NCBI GenBank assembly: GCA_947497895.1
Contig: CANMIL010000007.1
Span: 124,001 to 188,000, forward strand
DNA: 64,000 nt
Source of the DNA: an uncultured Tenacibaculum sp.
Lineage (GTDB): Bacteria > Bacteroidota > Bacteroidia > Flavobacteriales > Flavobacteriaceae
Direction: 5' to 3'
Positions 9,121 to 17,748 of this stretch are shown here, piece after piece; within the stretch, counting starts at the first letter, position 1; each line of letters opens with the position of its first letter. Both the position numbers and the translations under genes were made by a program. The notes beneath the pieces are model-generated. The model was given only the letters and a program-made list of their open reading frames with translations. It had not been told where the DNA came from and did not search any database.

Positions 9121-9585
9121 TTAGTGTAAACTAATAACTTTGGTGATAAGCCATTTATCTTCGCTCTTTTTCCAGATGGTAATAAATTTACTGGGAATTG
9201 ATTTTGCGTTTGGTTCTTGGTTGTTAAAAAACTTATGGTACCCAATTTCGACAGCACCGTAGTTATGGATAGGGTACACTTCAATACTACCTTTAATTAA
9301 AGTTCGGGTTACTTTATTACAAATATTGTTTTTGATAGCATTTAGAATGTCTTCTTTTGAAGTTGACAGACCAGTATTGTCGTGAAAAAACTCAATATCA
9401 TCGCTTAAGATATTCGCTTGTGTTTCCACATCACAGTTGTTATAAGCGTTGAAGAAAGTAGCATCCATTTTTTTTATTTCTTCAAATAATTGCTGATTTT
9501 TAGGTTGAAATAGGGGAATTTCATGTATTTGACCGTTAGTAAACCATGATACTAAAAGAGCGTACAATAGCATGAGTAATTTCAT
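9121..9585 (-). CDS. Secreted NTF2/SnoaL-like (DUF4440-type) protein
   Basis: A 154-residue protein starting with a signal peptide (MKLLMLLYALLVSWFTNGQ). It then has the NTF2-like pattern: helix with MDATFFNAYNNCDVETQANILSDDIEFFHD, the strand segment SIEVYPIHNYGAVEIGYHKF and the final strand WLITKVISLH. DUF4440 proteins are small alpha+beta cones, often of unknown function. An upstream in-frame ATG (9627) and a GTG (9648) exist; the GTG overlaps the stop of the preceding 30-codon ORF (TAGTG), so the longer form starting at 9648 is possible. I prefer 9585 because it places the signal peptide at the N-terminus. Confidence 0.75.
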   Translation of the reverse strand: MKLLMLLYALLVSWFTNGQIHEIPLFQPKNQQLFEEIKKMDATFFNAYNNCDVETQANILSDDIEFFHDNTGLSTSKEDILNAIKNNICNKVTRTLIKGSIEVYPIHNYGAVEIGYHKFFNNQEPNAKSIPSKFITIWKKSEDKWLITKVISLH

Positions 9586-9647
9586 GAAGAAGTTACCTTT
9601 GAAAAAGAAGTCGAAAATTGAGTCCATAGTTGTTAATAGTTTACTCA

Positions 9648-9740
9648 CTAGGAGTGAGGTTTAAAATACTTCAACCAGTTGATAGGTTGAAGCATTTCTG
9701 GGTTGTGTTGAATTTCTTGTAGAGTTAAGGTGTGTTGCAT
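9648..9740 (-). CDS. Putative 30-residue peptide in the PspC operon
   Basis: An ATG 9 bp after the PspC stop opens a 30-codon frame reading MQHTLTLQEIQHNPEML followed by QPINWLKYFKPHS. Its TAG overlaps a GTG of the next gene. The tight spacing to PspC and the overlap support a real, coupled small gene. The composition is amphipathic with Trp/Tyr/Phe near the C-terminus. No family is known to me. It could also be chance sequence in a 165-bp gap. Confidence 0.35.
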   Translation of the reverse strand: MQHTLTLQEIQHNPEMLQPINWLKYFKPHS

Positions 9741-9749
9741 TCGATATAA

Positions 9750-11735
9750 TTACCAAATTTTAAAGGCGTATTTTTCACCATTTTCATCATAGTTTCTTAT
9801 AAAACCATGTTTGCCAATTCCTATTCGGGTATTTTTTGAGGCACTTTTTCCTTTGAAGCCGTCGTTACAGTCAACTTCAATTTTATATGCTTTTATTTTA
9901 CCATTATCGTAAAAGGTAGATTCAGAAAAGTCGATATCGATGTTTTTTCTGTTTTTAAACCAACGAGCTAATTTTTCAAGCTCATTTTTTGTGGTTTCTT
10001 TTGTTACCACAAGCTCTGCTTTAAAATCATTGATGGTGCTTTCAAATAAAAAGCTTACATCTTCCATGTTTTCAGTAGTATCTTCAAAAGAGTCTTCTTC
10101 ACTTTCTTCATTTTCTAAATTAGAGCTAGATTTTTTACAGTCAGTACATTCAAGACCTCTAGAAGTCATTTTGAAGTTATGATTTACCATATCGCGATCG
10201 TAAATATCTTCTGTATTTTCAATACTATACAAGAAATTACGTGATGATCTTTCAAAATATACAGATGAATCTTCAGGAAGGTAAAGAGTTGCTTTCACTT
10301 CCTCATCTTTCCACATATTTTTATTGTCATTCAAAAAGTAAGCATCGAAAACAATTACGTTATTGTCAGATTTAAACTTGTAGATAATGTTTTCTGCATT
10401 TTTATTGGCTAGACTACGTTTTCTTCCTTCAGAAGTTTTCTTAATTTCGATATAGGCACTACCTGTTTCGCTTTTTTCAACATCGATGTTTACATCATTT
10501 GAATATTTCATTTCTGTATCATCAACTGTTACATTTATATAGTTATGACTGTTACGAAGTCTTGATTGGTAATAGATGTTATCATCGTTTACCACTCTAA
10601 TTTTTAATGGTTTTTTAGCATCATAAGTAATACTATGTTTTTCGATATTAGTTCCGTTATGTGCTCGCGATGTTGCAAATTCTATGGCCGAAAATCCAAC
10701 ACCTAATAGGGCAACTAACCAAATACCTAATAACGTTAAAACTGTAGACGTATTCAGTTTTTTAATGTTTGGCGATAAAATTCGTAATCCTAGTATAAAT
10801 AGAACAATAAAAGGAATACCAATTAAAATGAATAAGAAGGTTGCCAGTAACCATCGAGGCATTGATGACTCATAGAAAAATGGTGGGAAGTGAAAATCAT
10901 TATCTATCTGTAATATTTCCAAACTTCCTACTGAGAAAAGACCTAATAATAAAGATACCAAGGTAGCTCCAGCAATGAATATCAAAATAACGCCCATGAA
11001 TTTTCCAAAAACTTTAAATACAGCGAGTAGTATTTTACCCAAAGTATCTATAAAATCTTGAAATCCCGACTTAGTTTGTGCTCTAAGTTTGTCATAATCT
11101 GCACTGGAAATCTTGTCAGAGAGTTCATGAGCGCCGTCTTTCAGCTTGGTTGATAGGTTTTCAAACTCGTTACGAATTTTTTTTTCAATGTTGTCAATAT
11201 TTACAGCCTCACCTTCCATTTGAAGCTTTTCAGAAGTAGTTCTGGCTTCGGGAAGAAGAATCCATAAAATGATATATACTAGAGGAGAGAATCCACTAGC
11301 AATTAATACGATAAAAGCTAAACGAATCCAAATAGCATCAATACCAACATAATGTCCTAATCCAGAGCAAACACCTCCTAAGAATTTGTCATTACCATCT
11401 CTGAAAAGTTTTTTTGCTGAACTTTTTCTTCTACTGCTACGAGAAGAGTTTTCAGTATATTCTTCGTCAACATCAGCATAATCCTCAGGTTGTCCCATGA
11501 TGGTAATAATTTCATCAATGTCACTTTCGTTTACAACTTGACGAGCGTCAGTTATTCTTTCAGATAATAGTTCACTAATTCTAGCTTCAATATCAGAAAT
11601 AATTTCATCTTTTCCTTGAGGGTCATCGCTTAAAGAACGTCCAATGGCATCTAAATAACGTTTTAATTTCTGGTAGGCGTTTTCATCTATATGGAAGAAA
11701 AATCCGCCTAAATTTATGTTGATCGTTTTATTCAT
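9750..11735 (-). CDS. PspC-domain envelope-stress membrane protein
   Basis: A 661-residue protein. Residues 1-105 form an N-terminal cytoplasmic region (MNKTININLGGFFFHID..., helical, ISDIEARISELL). A PspC domain with its membrane hairpin follows at about 107-165 (FRDGNDKFLGGVCSGLGHYVGIDAIWIRLAFIVL...LLPEA). Three further membrane segments lie around 240-270, 293-317 and 334-350, and then a long extracytoplasmic beta-rich C-terminal region (about 360-661). PspC is a phage-shock/envelope-stress component; in Bacteroidota it is usually controlled by an adjacent PadR repressor, as here. Its start overlaps the PadR stop by 8 bp, indicating translational coupling. Confidence 0.9.
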   Translation of the reverse strand: MNKTININLGGFFFHIDENAYQKLKRYLDAIGRSLSDDPQGKDEIISDIEARISELLSERITDARQVVNESDIDEIITIMGQPEDYADVDEEYTENSSRSSRRKSSAKKLFRDGNDKFLGGVCSGLGHYVGIDAIWIRLAFIVLIASGFSPLVYIILWILLPEARTTSEKLQMEGEAVNIDNIEKKIRNEFENLSTKLKDGAHELSDKISSADYDKLRAQTKSGFQDFIDTLGKILLAVFKVFGKFMGVILIFIAGATLVSLLLGLFSVGSLEILQIDNDFHFPPFFYESSMPRWLLATFLFILIGIPFIVLFILGLRILSPNIKKLNTSTVLTLLGIWLVALLGVGFSAIEFATSRAHNGTNIEKHSITYDAKKPLKIRVVNDDNIYYQSRLRNSHNYINVTVDDTEMKYSNDVNIDVEKSETGSAYIEIKKTSEGRKRSLANKNAENIIYKFKSDNNVIVFDAYFLNDNKNMWKDEEVKATLYLPEDSSVYFERSSRNFLYSIENTEDIYDRDMVNHNFKMTSRGLECTDCKKSSSNLENEESEEDSFEDTTENMEDVSFLFESTINDFKAELVVTKETTKNELEKLARWFKNRKNIDIDFSESTFYDNGKIKAYKIEVDCNDGFKGKSASKNTRIGIGKHGFIRNYDENGEKYAFKIW

Positions 11736-12072
11736 TTTCAGTTGATTTTGTACTTGTTACTTGGTTTACAGCATTCACTAGGTTATTCCATGTTTTATCT
11801 AATTCTTTTAAGAATAGTTGTCCGTTTTCGGTTAAAACATAATATTTTCTTGGAGGTCCAGAGGTTGATTCTTCCCATCTATAACTTAGTAACCCGGCGT
11901 TTTTTAATCGGGTTAATAGTGGGTAAATGGTTCCCTCGACCACTATCATTTCAGCGTTTTTTAGGGTAGATAGAATTTCTGATGTATAAGCATCTCCATT
12001 TTTGAGAATGGATAAAATACAGTATTCTAACACTCCTTTACGCATTTGAGCTTTTGTGTTTTCTATCTTCAT
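11728..12072 (-). CDS. PadR-family transcriptional regulator
   Basis: A 114-residue winged-helix regulator of PadR type: MRKGVLEYCILSILKNGDAYTSEILSTL, then the wing region GTIYPLLTRLKNAGLLSYRWEES..GPPRKYYVLTENG. Short (PadR subfamily 2) length with a single C-terminal dimerisation helix. These usually repress their own operon. It sits between DUF4870 (20 bp upstream) and pspC (8-bp overlap). The palindrome at 12573-12586 in front of the operon is a candidate operator. Confidence 0.93.
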   Translation of the reverse strand: MKIENTKAQMRKGVLEYCILSILKNGDAYTSEILSTLKNAEMIVVEGTIYPLLTRLKNAGLLSYRWEESTSGPPRKYYVLTENGQLFLKELDKTWNNLVNAVNQVTSTKSTENE

Positions 12073-12091
12073 TGAGCGTGGTTTAGAGTGG

Positions 12092-12520
12092 TTATTTAAT
12101 AAATTTTATGGTAAATGGATACTTATAAACTTCTCCATTATTTGCTTTCATCGCAGCTAAGATGATTAAAGCTATTTTAATAAGAGTAACAATACTAACT
12201 AAAGAGGCAACTCCTAAAATTCCGAAAAGTCCATTGTATGAATGATGTCCACCAAAATCGATGTCTACACCATTAAAAATATCAAAGAAGTTCCCGAAAA
12301 TGAAAGAGAAAAAGGATGCACCTAAAACAAATATATATAGGCCAAAGCTGATGTTAAAGTTAACGGCTTCTTTTCCGTGGTCATCTAAATAAGGACTTTT
12401 ATCTTTTAAGGTTTGCCAAATAATTAGTGGAGTTATAATGCTACCTAATGGAAATAGATATCCCGCGAAAGAAGATATATGTATTAAAAAGGCATTTGTA
12501 TTCTCGTTATTGTTTTGCAT
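12092..12520 (-). CDS. DUF4870 membrane protein
   Basis: A 142-residue protein with three to four membrane segments. The DUF4870 signature is seen: FLIHISSFAGYLFPLGSIITPLIIWQTLKDKSPYLDDHGKEAVNFNISFGLY, then LVSIVTLIKIALIILAAMKANNGEVYKYPFTIKFI. The function is unknown. It is the first gene of the DUF4870-PadR-PspC operon, a common flavobacterial grouping, so an envelope-stress connection is inferred from context only. Confidence 0.9.
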   Translation of the reverse strand: MQNNNENTNAFLIHISSFAGYLFPLGSIITPLIIWQTLKDKSPYLDDHGKEAVNFNISFGLYIFVLGASFFSFIFGNFFDIFNGVDIDFGGHHSYNGLFGILGVASLVSIVTLIKIALIILAAMKANNGEVYKYPFTIKFIK

Positions 12521-12572
12521 AATAATATAATTTATATAATACTTGACAATACAAATATATATAGATTAGATA

Positions 12573-12586
12573 GTATTATGCAATAC
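12573..12586. promoter_or_regulatory. Candidate PadR operator
   Basis: Perfect inverted repeat GTATT-ATGC-AATAC, 53-66 bp upstream of the DUF4870 ATG, in a stretch with further ATAC/GTAT half-sites. PadR proteins bind AT-rich dyads over their own promoter. The assignment is inferred from position and symmetry. Confidence 0.4.
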
Positions 12587-12860
12587 ATAGTACTAAAATT
12601 TAACAATTTTAACATTTGAAATTACATTAATAGGATATTTTTTTGAAGTTTATTTTAATAAAAAAGAGCCGTTTTTAGGTATCAAATATTTTAGGTTTTC
12701 TTAGTATTTATGGGACTCTATAGGATGTGAATTCTATTTAAGATTTTATTTTAATGTTCTATTTGGTGGCGAAAAATGTAAATGAATGGTTTTGGGTAGA
12801 GGAGTTTTGATGTTTTTTTTCATAAAACACTTTTATCAATTTTTAAGCAAAGCTTTTTTA

Positions 12861-12868
12861 TATATTTG
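12861..12868 (+). promoter_or_regulatory. Bacteroidota -7 box TATATTTG for the DUF4442-AIM24 operon
   Basis: Exact match to TAnnTTTG, predicting a transcript start near 12875 and a 5' leader of about 90 nt. No good -33 TTTG is seen at normal spacing. Confidence 0.5.
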
Positions 12869-12965
12869 AGTAGAGGCAATTAAGAAGGCAATAAAGTACA
12901 TTTTTTAGATATAAATAATGTACATCTCTTTTGGTTGAATATAAGTTACACTAACAAATAAAACA

Positions 12966-13421
12966 ATGAAGTTTACACCACGAAAAATCAATACATTTTT
13001 ACTTTTTAAATTACCAGCTGCTTTTTTTACAGGAGTTCGCGTTATTAGCATTTCGGAGGATAACTCAGTCGTTCAAGTGCGTCACAGGTGGGTAAATCAG
13101 AATCCGTTTAAATCAATGTTTTGGGCTGTTCAAGGAATGGCTTCTGAATTGTCTACAGGGGTTTTAGTAATGAAATCAATAAGTGATTCAGGGAAAAAGG
13201 TATCAATGCTTGTAACGAATATGAATGCTGTATTTACAAAGAAGGCCGTTGGTAAGGTGTGTTTTGAATGTAATGACGGAAACCTTATAAGAGAAGCTAT
13301 AAAAAGAGCAGTAGAAACAGGAGAAGGGCAAACAGTGCTAGTTACTTCAGAGGGAATTAATGAAGAAGGAGTATCTGTTTCAAAATTTGAATTCGAATGG
13401 AGTTTAAAGGTTAAAGCGTAA
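12966..13421 (+). CDS. DUF4442 hotdog-fold protein
   Basis: A 151-residue protein with the DUF4442 pattern: LLFKLPAAFFTGVRVISISEDNSVVQVRHRWVNQNPFKSMFWAVQGMASELSTGVLVM. This is a thioesterase-like hotdog fold related to YiiD. The usual catalytic position after the helix (MASELSTG) contains an acidic residue. The substrate is unknown, but an acyl-CoA or acyl-ACP thioester is plausible. The next gene follows 42 bp downstream on the same strand, so they probably form an operon. Confidence 0.8.
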   Translation: MKFTPRKINTFLLFKLPAAFFTGVRVISISEDNSVVQVRHRWVNQNPFKSMFWAVQGMASELSTGVLVMKSISDSGKKVSMLVTNMNAVFTKKAVGKVCFECNDGNLIREAIKRAVETGEGQTVLVTSEGINEEGVSVSKFEFEWSLKVKA

Positions 13422-13463
13422 CAAAAAATTTAAAATAACGTCTTATTAATAAAACTAATTATT

Positions 13464-14261
13464 ATGAATGCACACGAAATTGACTACCGAATATACGGTG
13501 AAGAAATGCAATATGTAGAAATTGAATTGGATCCAGAGGAAGGTGTCGTAGCGGAAAGTGGAAGCTTTATGATGATGGATACTGATGTTAAAATGAATAC
13601 TATTTTAGGTGATGGATCGAATCAAGAAAAAGGTTTATTAGGCAAAATATTTTCTGCGGGAAAGAGAATTTTAACTGGTGAAAGTCTATTTATGACTGTA
13701 TTTACGAATATAGGTCATGGAAAAAAGCAAGTATCTTTTGCTTCTCCTTATCCTGGAAAAATCGTTCCAATTGATTTAACTGAATTCGGAGGTAAGTTTA
13801 TTTGCCAGAAAGATGCTTTTCTTTGTGCAGCCAAAGGAGTTTCGATAGGTATTGAGTTTTCAAAGAAATTAGGAAGAGGGCTTTTTGGAGGTGAAGGTTT
13901 TATTATGCAGAAAATGGAAGGTGATGGAATGGGCTTCATTCACGCTGGAGGGACCATGGCAAAAAAAGTCTTACAACCTGGTGAAGTTTTAAAAGTAGAT
14001 ACGGGATGTATAGTTGGATTTACACAAGATGTAGATTATGATATCGAGTTTGTTGGAGGAATTAAAAATACCATCTTTGGAGGTGAAGGATTGTTCTTTG
14101 CGACTTTAAGAGGGCCTGGTACTGTGTATATTCAATCATTACCATTTAGTAGGTTAGCTGGACGTGTTCTTTCGATGGCTCCGCAATCAGGTGGAGATAG
14201 AGGAGAAGGAAGTATTTTGGGGGGTATCGGAGATTTGTTAGATGGAGATAACCGATTTTAA
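13464..14261 (+). CDS. AIM24/TIGR00266-family protein
   Basis: A 265-residue protein of the AIM24 family (TIGR00266), a double beta-roll related to the TRAP/tubby-like fold. Typical signatures: EIDYRIYGEEMQYVEIELDPEEGVVAESGSFMMMD near the start; SPYPGKIVPIDL and FICQKDAFLCAAKGV in the middle; GGEGFIMQKMEGDGMGFIHAGGTM; GCIVGFTQDVDYDIEFVGGIKNTIFGGEGLFFATLRGPGTV. The cellular role in bacteria is not established. A strong terminator follows at 14324. Confidence 0.92.
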   Translation: MNAHEIDYRIYGEEMQYVEIELDPEEGVVAESGSFMMMDTDVKMNTILGDGSNQEKGLLGKIFSAGKRILTGESLFMTVFTNIGHGKKQVSFASPYPGKIVPIDLTEFGGKFICQKDAFLCAAKGVSIGIEFSKKLGRGLFGGEGFIMQKMEGDGMGFIHAGGTMAKKVLQPGEVLKVDTGCIVGFTQDVDYDIEFVGGIKNTIFGGEGLFFATLRGPGTVYIQSLPFSRLAGRVLSMAPQSGGDRGEGSILGGIGDLLDGDNRF

Positions 14262-14323
14262 TTCATGGCTAATTCGTTGATAATGAAGTCTACTTGGTAT
14301 GGTGTATCACAATAAGAGAAATA

Positions 14324-14352
14324 AAAAAATCCGCAGTACTGCGGATTTTTTT
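14324..14352. terminator. Bidirectional terminator between convergent genes
   Basis: A near-perfect palindrome AAAAATCCGCAG-TA-CTGCGGATTTTT with A/T runs on both sides. It serves AIM24 on the plus strand and the TlpA-like gene on the minus strand. Confidence 0.85.
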
Positions 14353-14375
14353 GTAATATAAAGGTATGTTTTTGT

Positions 14376-15764
14376 TTAGATGCTAATTCCTAACTCTTCA
14401 AACATATTCATTAGCTTTTCGCCGTCTGAAGGTCTAGGTGCATTTGGACTGATGATATTTCCTTCTGGATCAACCATGATAAATCTTGGTAGTCCTTTAA
14501 TTGCAAACTTTTTAATGAAGTCAGAACCGAAAGATTTGTCAGCAAATAACTGAACGCCTCCCATTTCTTTTTGTTCAATAGTTTCTTTCCATTTGTCCTT
14601 AGCGTTAATATTGTCAACACTAATACTTACAAATTCAATGTTTTGGTCATGGTACTGTAATTCAAGTCTCTTTAAAAGAGGCGTTTCACGCTTACAGAAA
14701 CTACACCAAGTAGCCCAAACATCAATATATAAATACTTTCCACTACCTAATAATTGATCTAAAGAAGTTGTTCCTCCTTCAATATTTTCATAGTTATCAA
14801 ACTTAGGACAAGGCATTCCCTTAGCTGTTAACTTTAAAGAATTATAGATTTCAGTAATTCTATCTTTATGAGCTTTATTTGAAGAGAAAGAAATGTATTT
14901 GTTATAATAACCTTCTAAGTCTTCGGTATAAGTAATACCTTTTTGACCTTTCTCGAATAATAAGTCGTTTTTTACGATGCTGTCGTTAACCTCAGTTTGT
15001 ACAGTCTCTAAATACGTAAGGGCAACATCCGCATCTTCAGTAGCTCTTTCATCAGCTAATTTTTGGATTTCATCCTTAACAATTTCTTTATAGAAATCGA
15101 AATCTTTATAATCATCTCCTTCGTTAAAGTTAATTTTATCAGAAACAGAAGGGAAATTTTCTGAAGGAACAAAGTCCTCGTTACCGCTTAAAGCAGGGTA
15201 ATACGTAGGATAATAGTATAAATTTCTTAAGTATTCATACTCAATGTTTTTAATTTCTTTCTTTAAAAATGCTTCAGGTAATTTGCTATTAATAGCTAAA
15301 TCAGTAAGAGCATTTTTATAATTATCTAAAGTTGAAAGAAATTCAGGTTCTTCCTTACCCAATAATTCTCTCAAATTGATAATTTTTTCAGCAAATAAGT
15401 TCTTCTTTTTTACAAAGTAGTTTCCAGTTACTCCATTAACTCCTTCAAATTTAATGGCATCTGGATTTTTGTAATCTAAAAGAATTTTAAGGTCTTCAGT
15501 TTTTGTTAAGTAAACGTCAAACTTTCTTTTATTTACGGTTAGTTTGTAATACCCATCTCTTTCTATTTTTAGAGTATCAACAAAAGTTTTAGCTTTTTTG
15601 TTGAAAGGGATCTTTTTTTCAAATTCAAAACCTTCTAATTTTATATCTCGCTTCTTGAAATTATCAATCGTACCAGATACAACTAGATAGTCTTTTACAG
15701 GCTCTTCTTTCTTACATGAAAGCATAATACCTCCTATGAGGGCTAAAAGTACTATTTTTTTCAT
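14376..15764 (-). CDS. TlpA-like thioredoxin-domain lipoprotein
   Basis: A 462-residue lipoprotein (signal MKKIVLLALIGGIMLSC, Cys17). The N-terminal part (25-110) is a DUF4369-like beta domain (VSGTIDNFKKRDIKLEGF...), followed by a helical linker (115-310). A thioredoxin fold (about 318-462) carries the redox motif WCSFC (Cys354, Cys357) after DVWAT, and a cis-Pro region KGLPRFIMVDPEGNI. This is a periplasmic thiol-disulfide reductase of the type common in Bacteroidetes. WCSFC replaces the more usual WCPPC, so its redox potential may differ. No ccd or cytochrome biogenesis genes are adjacent. Confidence 0.88.
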   Translation of the reverse strand: MKKIVLLALIGGIMLSCKKEEPVKDYLVVSGTIDNFKKRDIKLEGFEFEKKIPFNKKAKTFVDTLKIERDGYYKLTVNKRKFDVYLTKTEDLKILLDYKNPDAIKFEGVNGVTGNYFVKKKNLFAEKIINLRELLGKEEPEFLSTLDNYKNALTDLAINSKLPEAFLKKEIKNIEYEYLRNLYYYPTYYPALSGNEDFVPSENFPSVSDKINFNEGDDYKDFDFYKEIVKDEIQKLADERATEDADVALTYLETVQTEVNDSIVKNDLLFEKGQKGITYTEDLEGYYNKYISFSSNKAHKDRITEIYNSLKLTAKGMPCPKFDNYENIEGGTTSLDQLLGSGKYLYIDVWATWCSFCKRETPLLKRLELQYHDQNIEFVSISVDNINAKDKWKETIEQKEMGGVQLFADKSFGSDFIKKFAIKGLPRFIMVDPEGNIISPNAPRPSDGEKLMNMFEELGISI

Positions 15765-16309
15765 TCTTAATTATTTAGGTAAATGTAGTGTTTAAAAGCC
15801 CGAAAGTACTTTATTTAGTTTTTTTTTCAAAGAAATTAGTTAAATATTTCATTTTATTGAAGTTCCAACTTTTTACAAGCAGTTTTTAGGCTTTATAACG
15901 TTATGCTCCATAAAATACGAAAAAAGAATTAAAGAGCCTTACGAAGTATGAAAAAACAAAAAAAACTGAAGTATTACTTCAGTTTTTTAGTTTCTTTTTC
16001 TCTTTTTCACAAGCAATTACTCCCACATAATAGTTTTAGATAATAGTAGATGATTTCTCATAGTAAAAGTATTAATTGTTAAAGCAGTGTTAAAACAACA
16101 ATCATACCAAACAATTAAAAAACTGATAAAATTGTAATAAAAAAATGTTTCTGTTGAGAATGTGATAATTGAGTTGAAAAAATTACAGTTATACCTTAAA
16201 TACTTACGTTTAATTCCAAAGATTCGTGGTTCATAACATTTTCTTTAGGATTCGAATGGTTTATAAAGATATTTGCTGCTTTCATTAAAAAGATAAAGAA
16301 AGTTTAAGT
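15765..16309. other. 545-bp divergent spacer with an orphan terminator
   Basis: Between the 5' ends of the TlpA-like gene (minus) and the 16310 gene (plus). The only strong structure is the terminator at 15961-15988, which ends no annotated gene, so an unannotated small transcript may lie on either side. No convincing peptide frame was found. Confidence 0.5.
15961..15988. terminator. Orphan bidirectional terminator
   Basis: Palindrome AAAACTGAAGT-ATT-ACTTCAGTTTT flanked by A- and T-runs. Both neighbouring genes start, rather than end, around it. This is the reason to suspect a short RNA ending here. Confidence 0.7.
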
Positions 16310-16828
16310 ATGAATAACCACATAATTTTCCCTATTGAGGTGGAAGCCTTTAGAGTAGGAGAAGATGATAAAGTTTTGATTGTAGTAAAGGGAAGAGAAC
16401 AAGGAATTGGCAGGGTACAGATTCAAGTTTCTGCGGCAACTATATATCCACCAATGTATTTAGTAGTGGGAGAGCCAGTAAATGAAACTGGCTATTTTCC
16501 ATATGTAGTTCAAAAAACTATATCGTATCCAAGTAACATTGATTATATACAATTTCAAACGGGTAGCGGAATGAAAAGAATACCTGTTATTGATGTAACA
16601 GAAAGTGATGAAGATTTAAGAAAGTTATTAAGTATTGACGAAAATCAGGTTATTGGGTATGCTTACAATATAATTGATATGAATAAAGCCATTGTTGATG
16701 CAACGGATAAAATAAGACGAATGAATATTGATTTTTATTCTGCAGAAATAAAAAGGTCTGGAGTGGTTTCATTAACTCATTTTAATGATTTTCAATTTTT
16801 CTATGTAATTATGGAATATAAGGAGTAA
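16310..16828 (+). CDS. Uncharacterised cytoplasmic protein
   Basis: A 172-residue protein without signal peptide or membrane segment. It is beta-rich in the first 110 residues (IEVEAFRVGEDDKVLIVVKG; VQIQVSAATIYPPMYLVVGEPV) and ends in a mixed region (NKAIVDATDKIRRMNIDFYSAEIKRSG...DFQFFYVIMEYKE). No family recognised. It is a monocistronic unit followed by the hairpin at 16865. Its isolation by long spacers on both sides is unusual for this genome. Confidence 0.65.
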   Translation: MNNHIIFPIEVEAFRVGEDDKVLIVVKGREQGIGRVQIQVSAATIYPPMYLVVGEPVNETGYFPYVVQKTISYPSNIDYIQFQTGSGMKRIPVIDVTESDEDLRKLLSIDENQVIGYAYNIIDMNKAIVDATDKIRRMNIDFYSAEIKRSGVVSLTHFNDFQFFYVIMEYKE

Positions 16829-16864
16829 AATCTAACAGAAGTAGACCAAAAGTAAGGGCAAATA

Positions 16865-16887
16865 GGGAGCTTTGTTTCAAAGCTCCC
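16865..16887 (+). terminator. Hairpin downstream of the 16310 gene
   Basis: Stem GGGAGCTTTG / CAAAGCTCCC, 36 bp beyond the stop codon. No T-run follows (CTCCACTATA), so it may stabilise the 3' end rather than terminate. Confidence 0.5.
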
Positions 16888-17091
16888 TCCACTATACACT
16901 TAAAAAACCCTTCTTACAAATTTATAAGCTAAATAGTAATGCAAAAGTCATAAAAAAGATTCGTTCTTGCAATAAGTAGTTTTACTAATATTGAATAGGG
17001 TTTTTACCTGTTTCAAATAACAATAACCATGAGTATTAATGTTAATTAATAAGTTTATTGAATGGTTTAGGAAAAAAATGTTCTTGAAAAC

Positions 17092-17123
17092 AAAAAAAGA
17101 TTCTCAATTGAGAATCTTTTTTA
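17092..17123. terminator. Palindromic bidirectional terminator
   Basis: Perfect palindrome GATTCTCAATTGAGAATC with seven A's before and six T's after. No annotated gene ends here on either strand. Confidence 0.65.
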
Positions 17124-17217
17124 AGAAATGATTTTTATAAAAAAAATCTACTACTAAACTATACTACTACTCTTATGACACTTTTATTTTTAAAAAGTCA
17201 CATAAATAAAAAATAAA

Positions 17218-17373
17218 ATAAAAAAGCTCCCGAAGGAGCTAATTACAAAAGTTATATAAGGGGATAATGCGGTTTGTTGTAGGTTAGTTGATTTTTGAAA
17301 ATCGTATAAAAATTCCTACTCGAACAAGGAGTAGGAATTTTCCCCTTGAAATATTAAGCTGTCCGAAAATTTT
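17218..17373 (-). ncRNA. Candidate small structured RNA A
   Basis: Minus-strand unit: exact -7 box TAAGTTTG at 17386-17379, about 156 nt of structured sequence, then terminator AGCTCC-TTCG-GGAGCT plus T-run at 17240-17220. Inside is a 13-bp stem (AAAATTCCTACTC / GAGTAGGAATTTT, 17309-17343) enclosed by a GGGGA/TCCCC pairing, plus a GATTTTTGAAAATC hairpin. No reading frame is plausible. The terminator is almost identical to those of candidates B and C. It could be a regulatory sRNA or a 6S-like RNA; the family is unknown to me. Confidence 0.4.
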
Positions 17374-17427
17374 GATTCCAAACTTACTGCAATTTAAAAC
17401 ATGTAATGCGTTCCTACAATGGGTAGA

Positions 17428-17481
17428 ATCCCTAGTTGTATGCTAATGGTTTTTACTGGTAATGATGAAGATAACCATTAG
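17428..17481 (+). repeat. CCCTAG / ATGGT-ACCAT motif, copy 1
   Basis: ATCCCTAGTTGTATGCTAATGGTT, a spacer of about 23 bp, and AACCATTAG: the last two form a 9-bp inverted repeat. It shares order and sequence with 29926-29956 and lies about 45 bp upstream of the candidate RNA A promoter. It is a possible protein-binding site. Confidence 0.35.
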
Positions 17482-17529
17482 TAAGTGTGTTGTTTAAAGA
17501 AAAGAGTTGAGATGTTTTAGTATGTAGTA

Positions 17530-17605
17530 AAAAGAAAAATACTCTTTATATTACTAAAGAGTATTTCTAATCAAACTAACTAAACAATGAAATAAGTTTT
17601 TAAAC
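17530..17605 (-). ncRNA. Possible small RNA unit with 12-bp terminator
   Basis: A minus-strand terminator with a perfect 12-bp stem (AAATACTCTTTA / TAAAGAGTATTT, 17537-17566) and a T-run, preceded about 45 nt upstream by TATCTTTA, a 7/8 match to TAnnTTTG (17619-17612). No protein frame. Weaker than candidates A-C because the promoter match is imperfect. Confidence 0.25.
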
Positions 17606-17718
17606 TCATTGTAAAGATAATTTATATCTAAGCCTTGGCCTGTTGAATTTAGATTAAGTGCGATTTTTTGTGGTTAAGTGGTTGGTTTTGATTGATTAAG
17701 TTGGTTTTTTGTGTGTTT

Positions 17719-17748
17719 AAAAAAAACCTCCTTCACAAAAAGGAGGTT
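17719..17748 (-). terminator. Orphan minus-strand terminator
   Basis: Stem AACCTCCTT / AAGGAGGTT with an 8-nt T-run on the minus strand. No gene ends here. Upstream, on the minus strand, lies a short hairpin (TTAGTCCA / TTGGATTA, with a wobble pair) and a weak TATTTTTA box near 17820, so it may end another small RNA. Confidence 0.55.

Larger units (their letters stand above)
12521..12965. other. 445-bp divergent intergenic region
   Basis: Very AT-rich spacer between the DUF4870 operon (minus) and the DUF4442 gene (plus). It holds the candidate PadR palindrome near the minus-strand start and a TATATTTG box for the plus strand. No coding frame or terminator was seen in the middle. Confidence 0.6.

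Noticed and set aside
9097-9284. A minus-strand frame at 9096-9284
   Set aside because: It overlaps the NTF2-like gene in another frame and has no features of its own.
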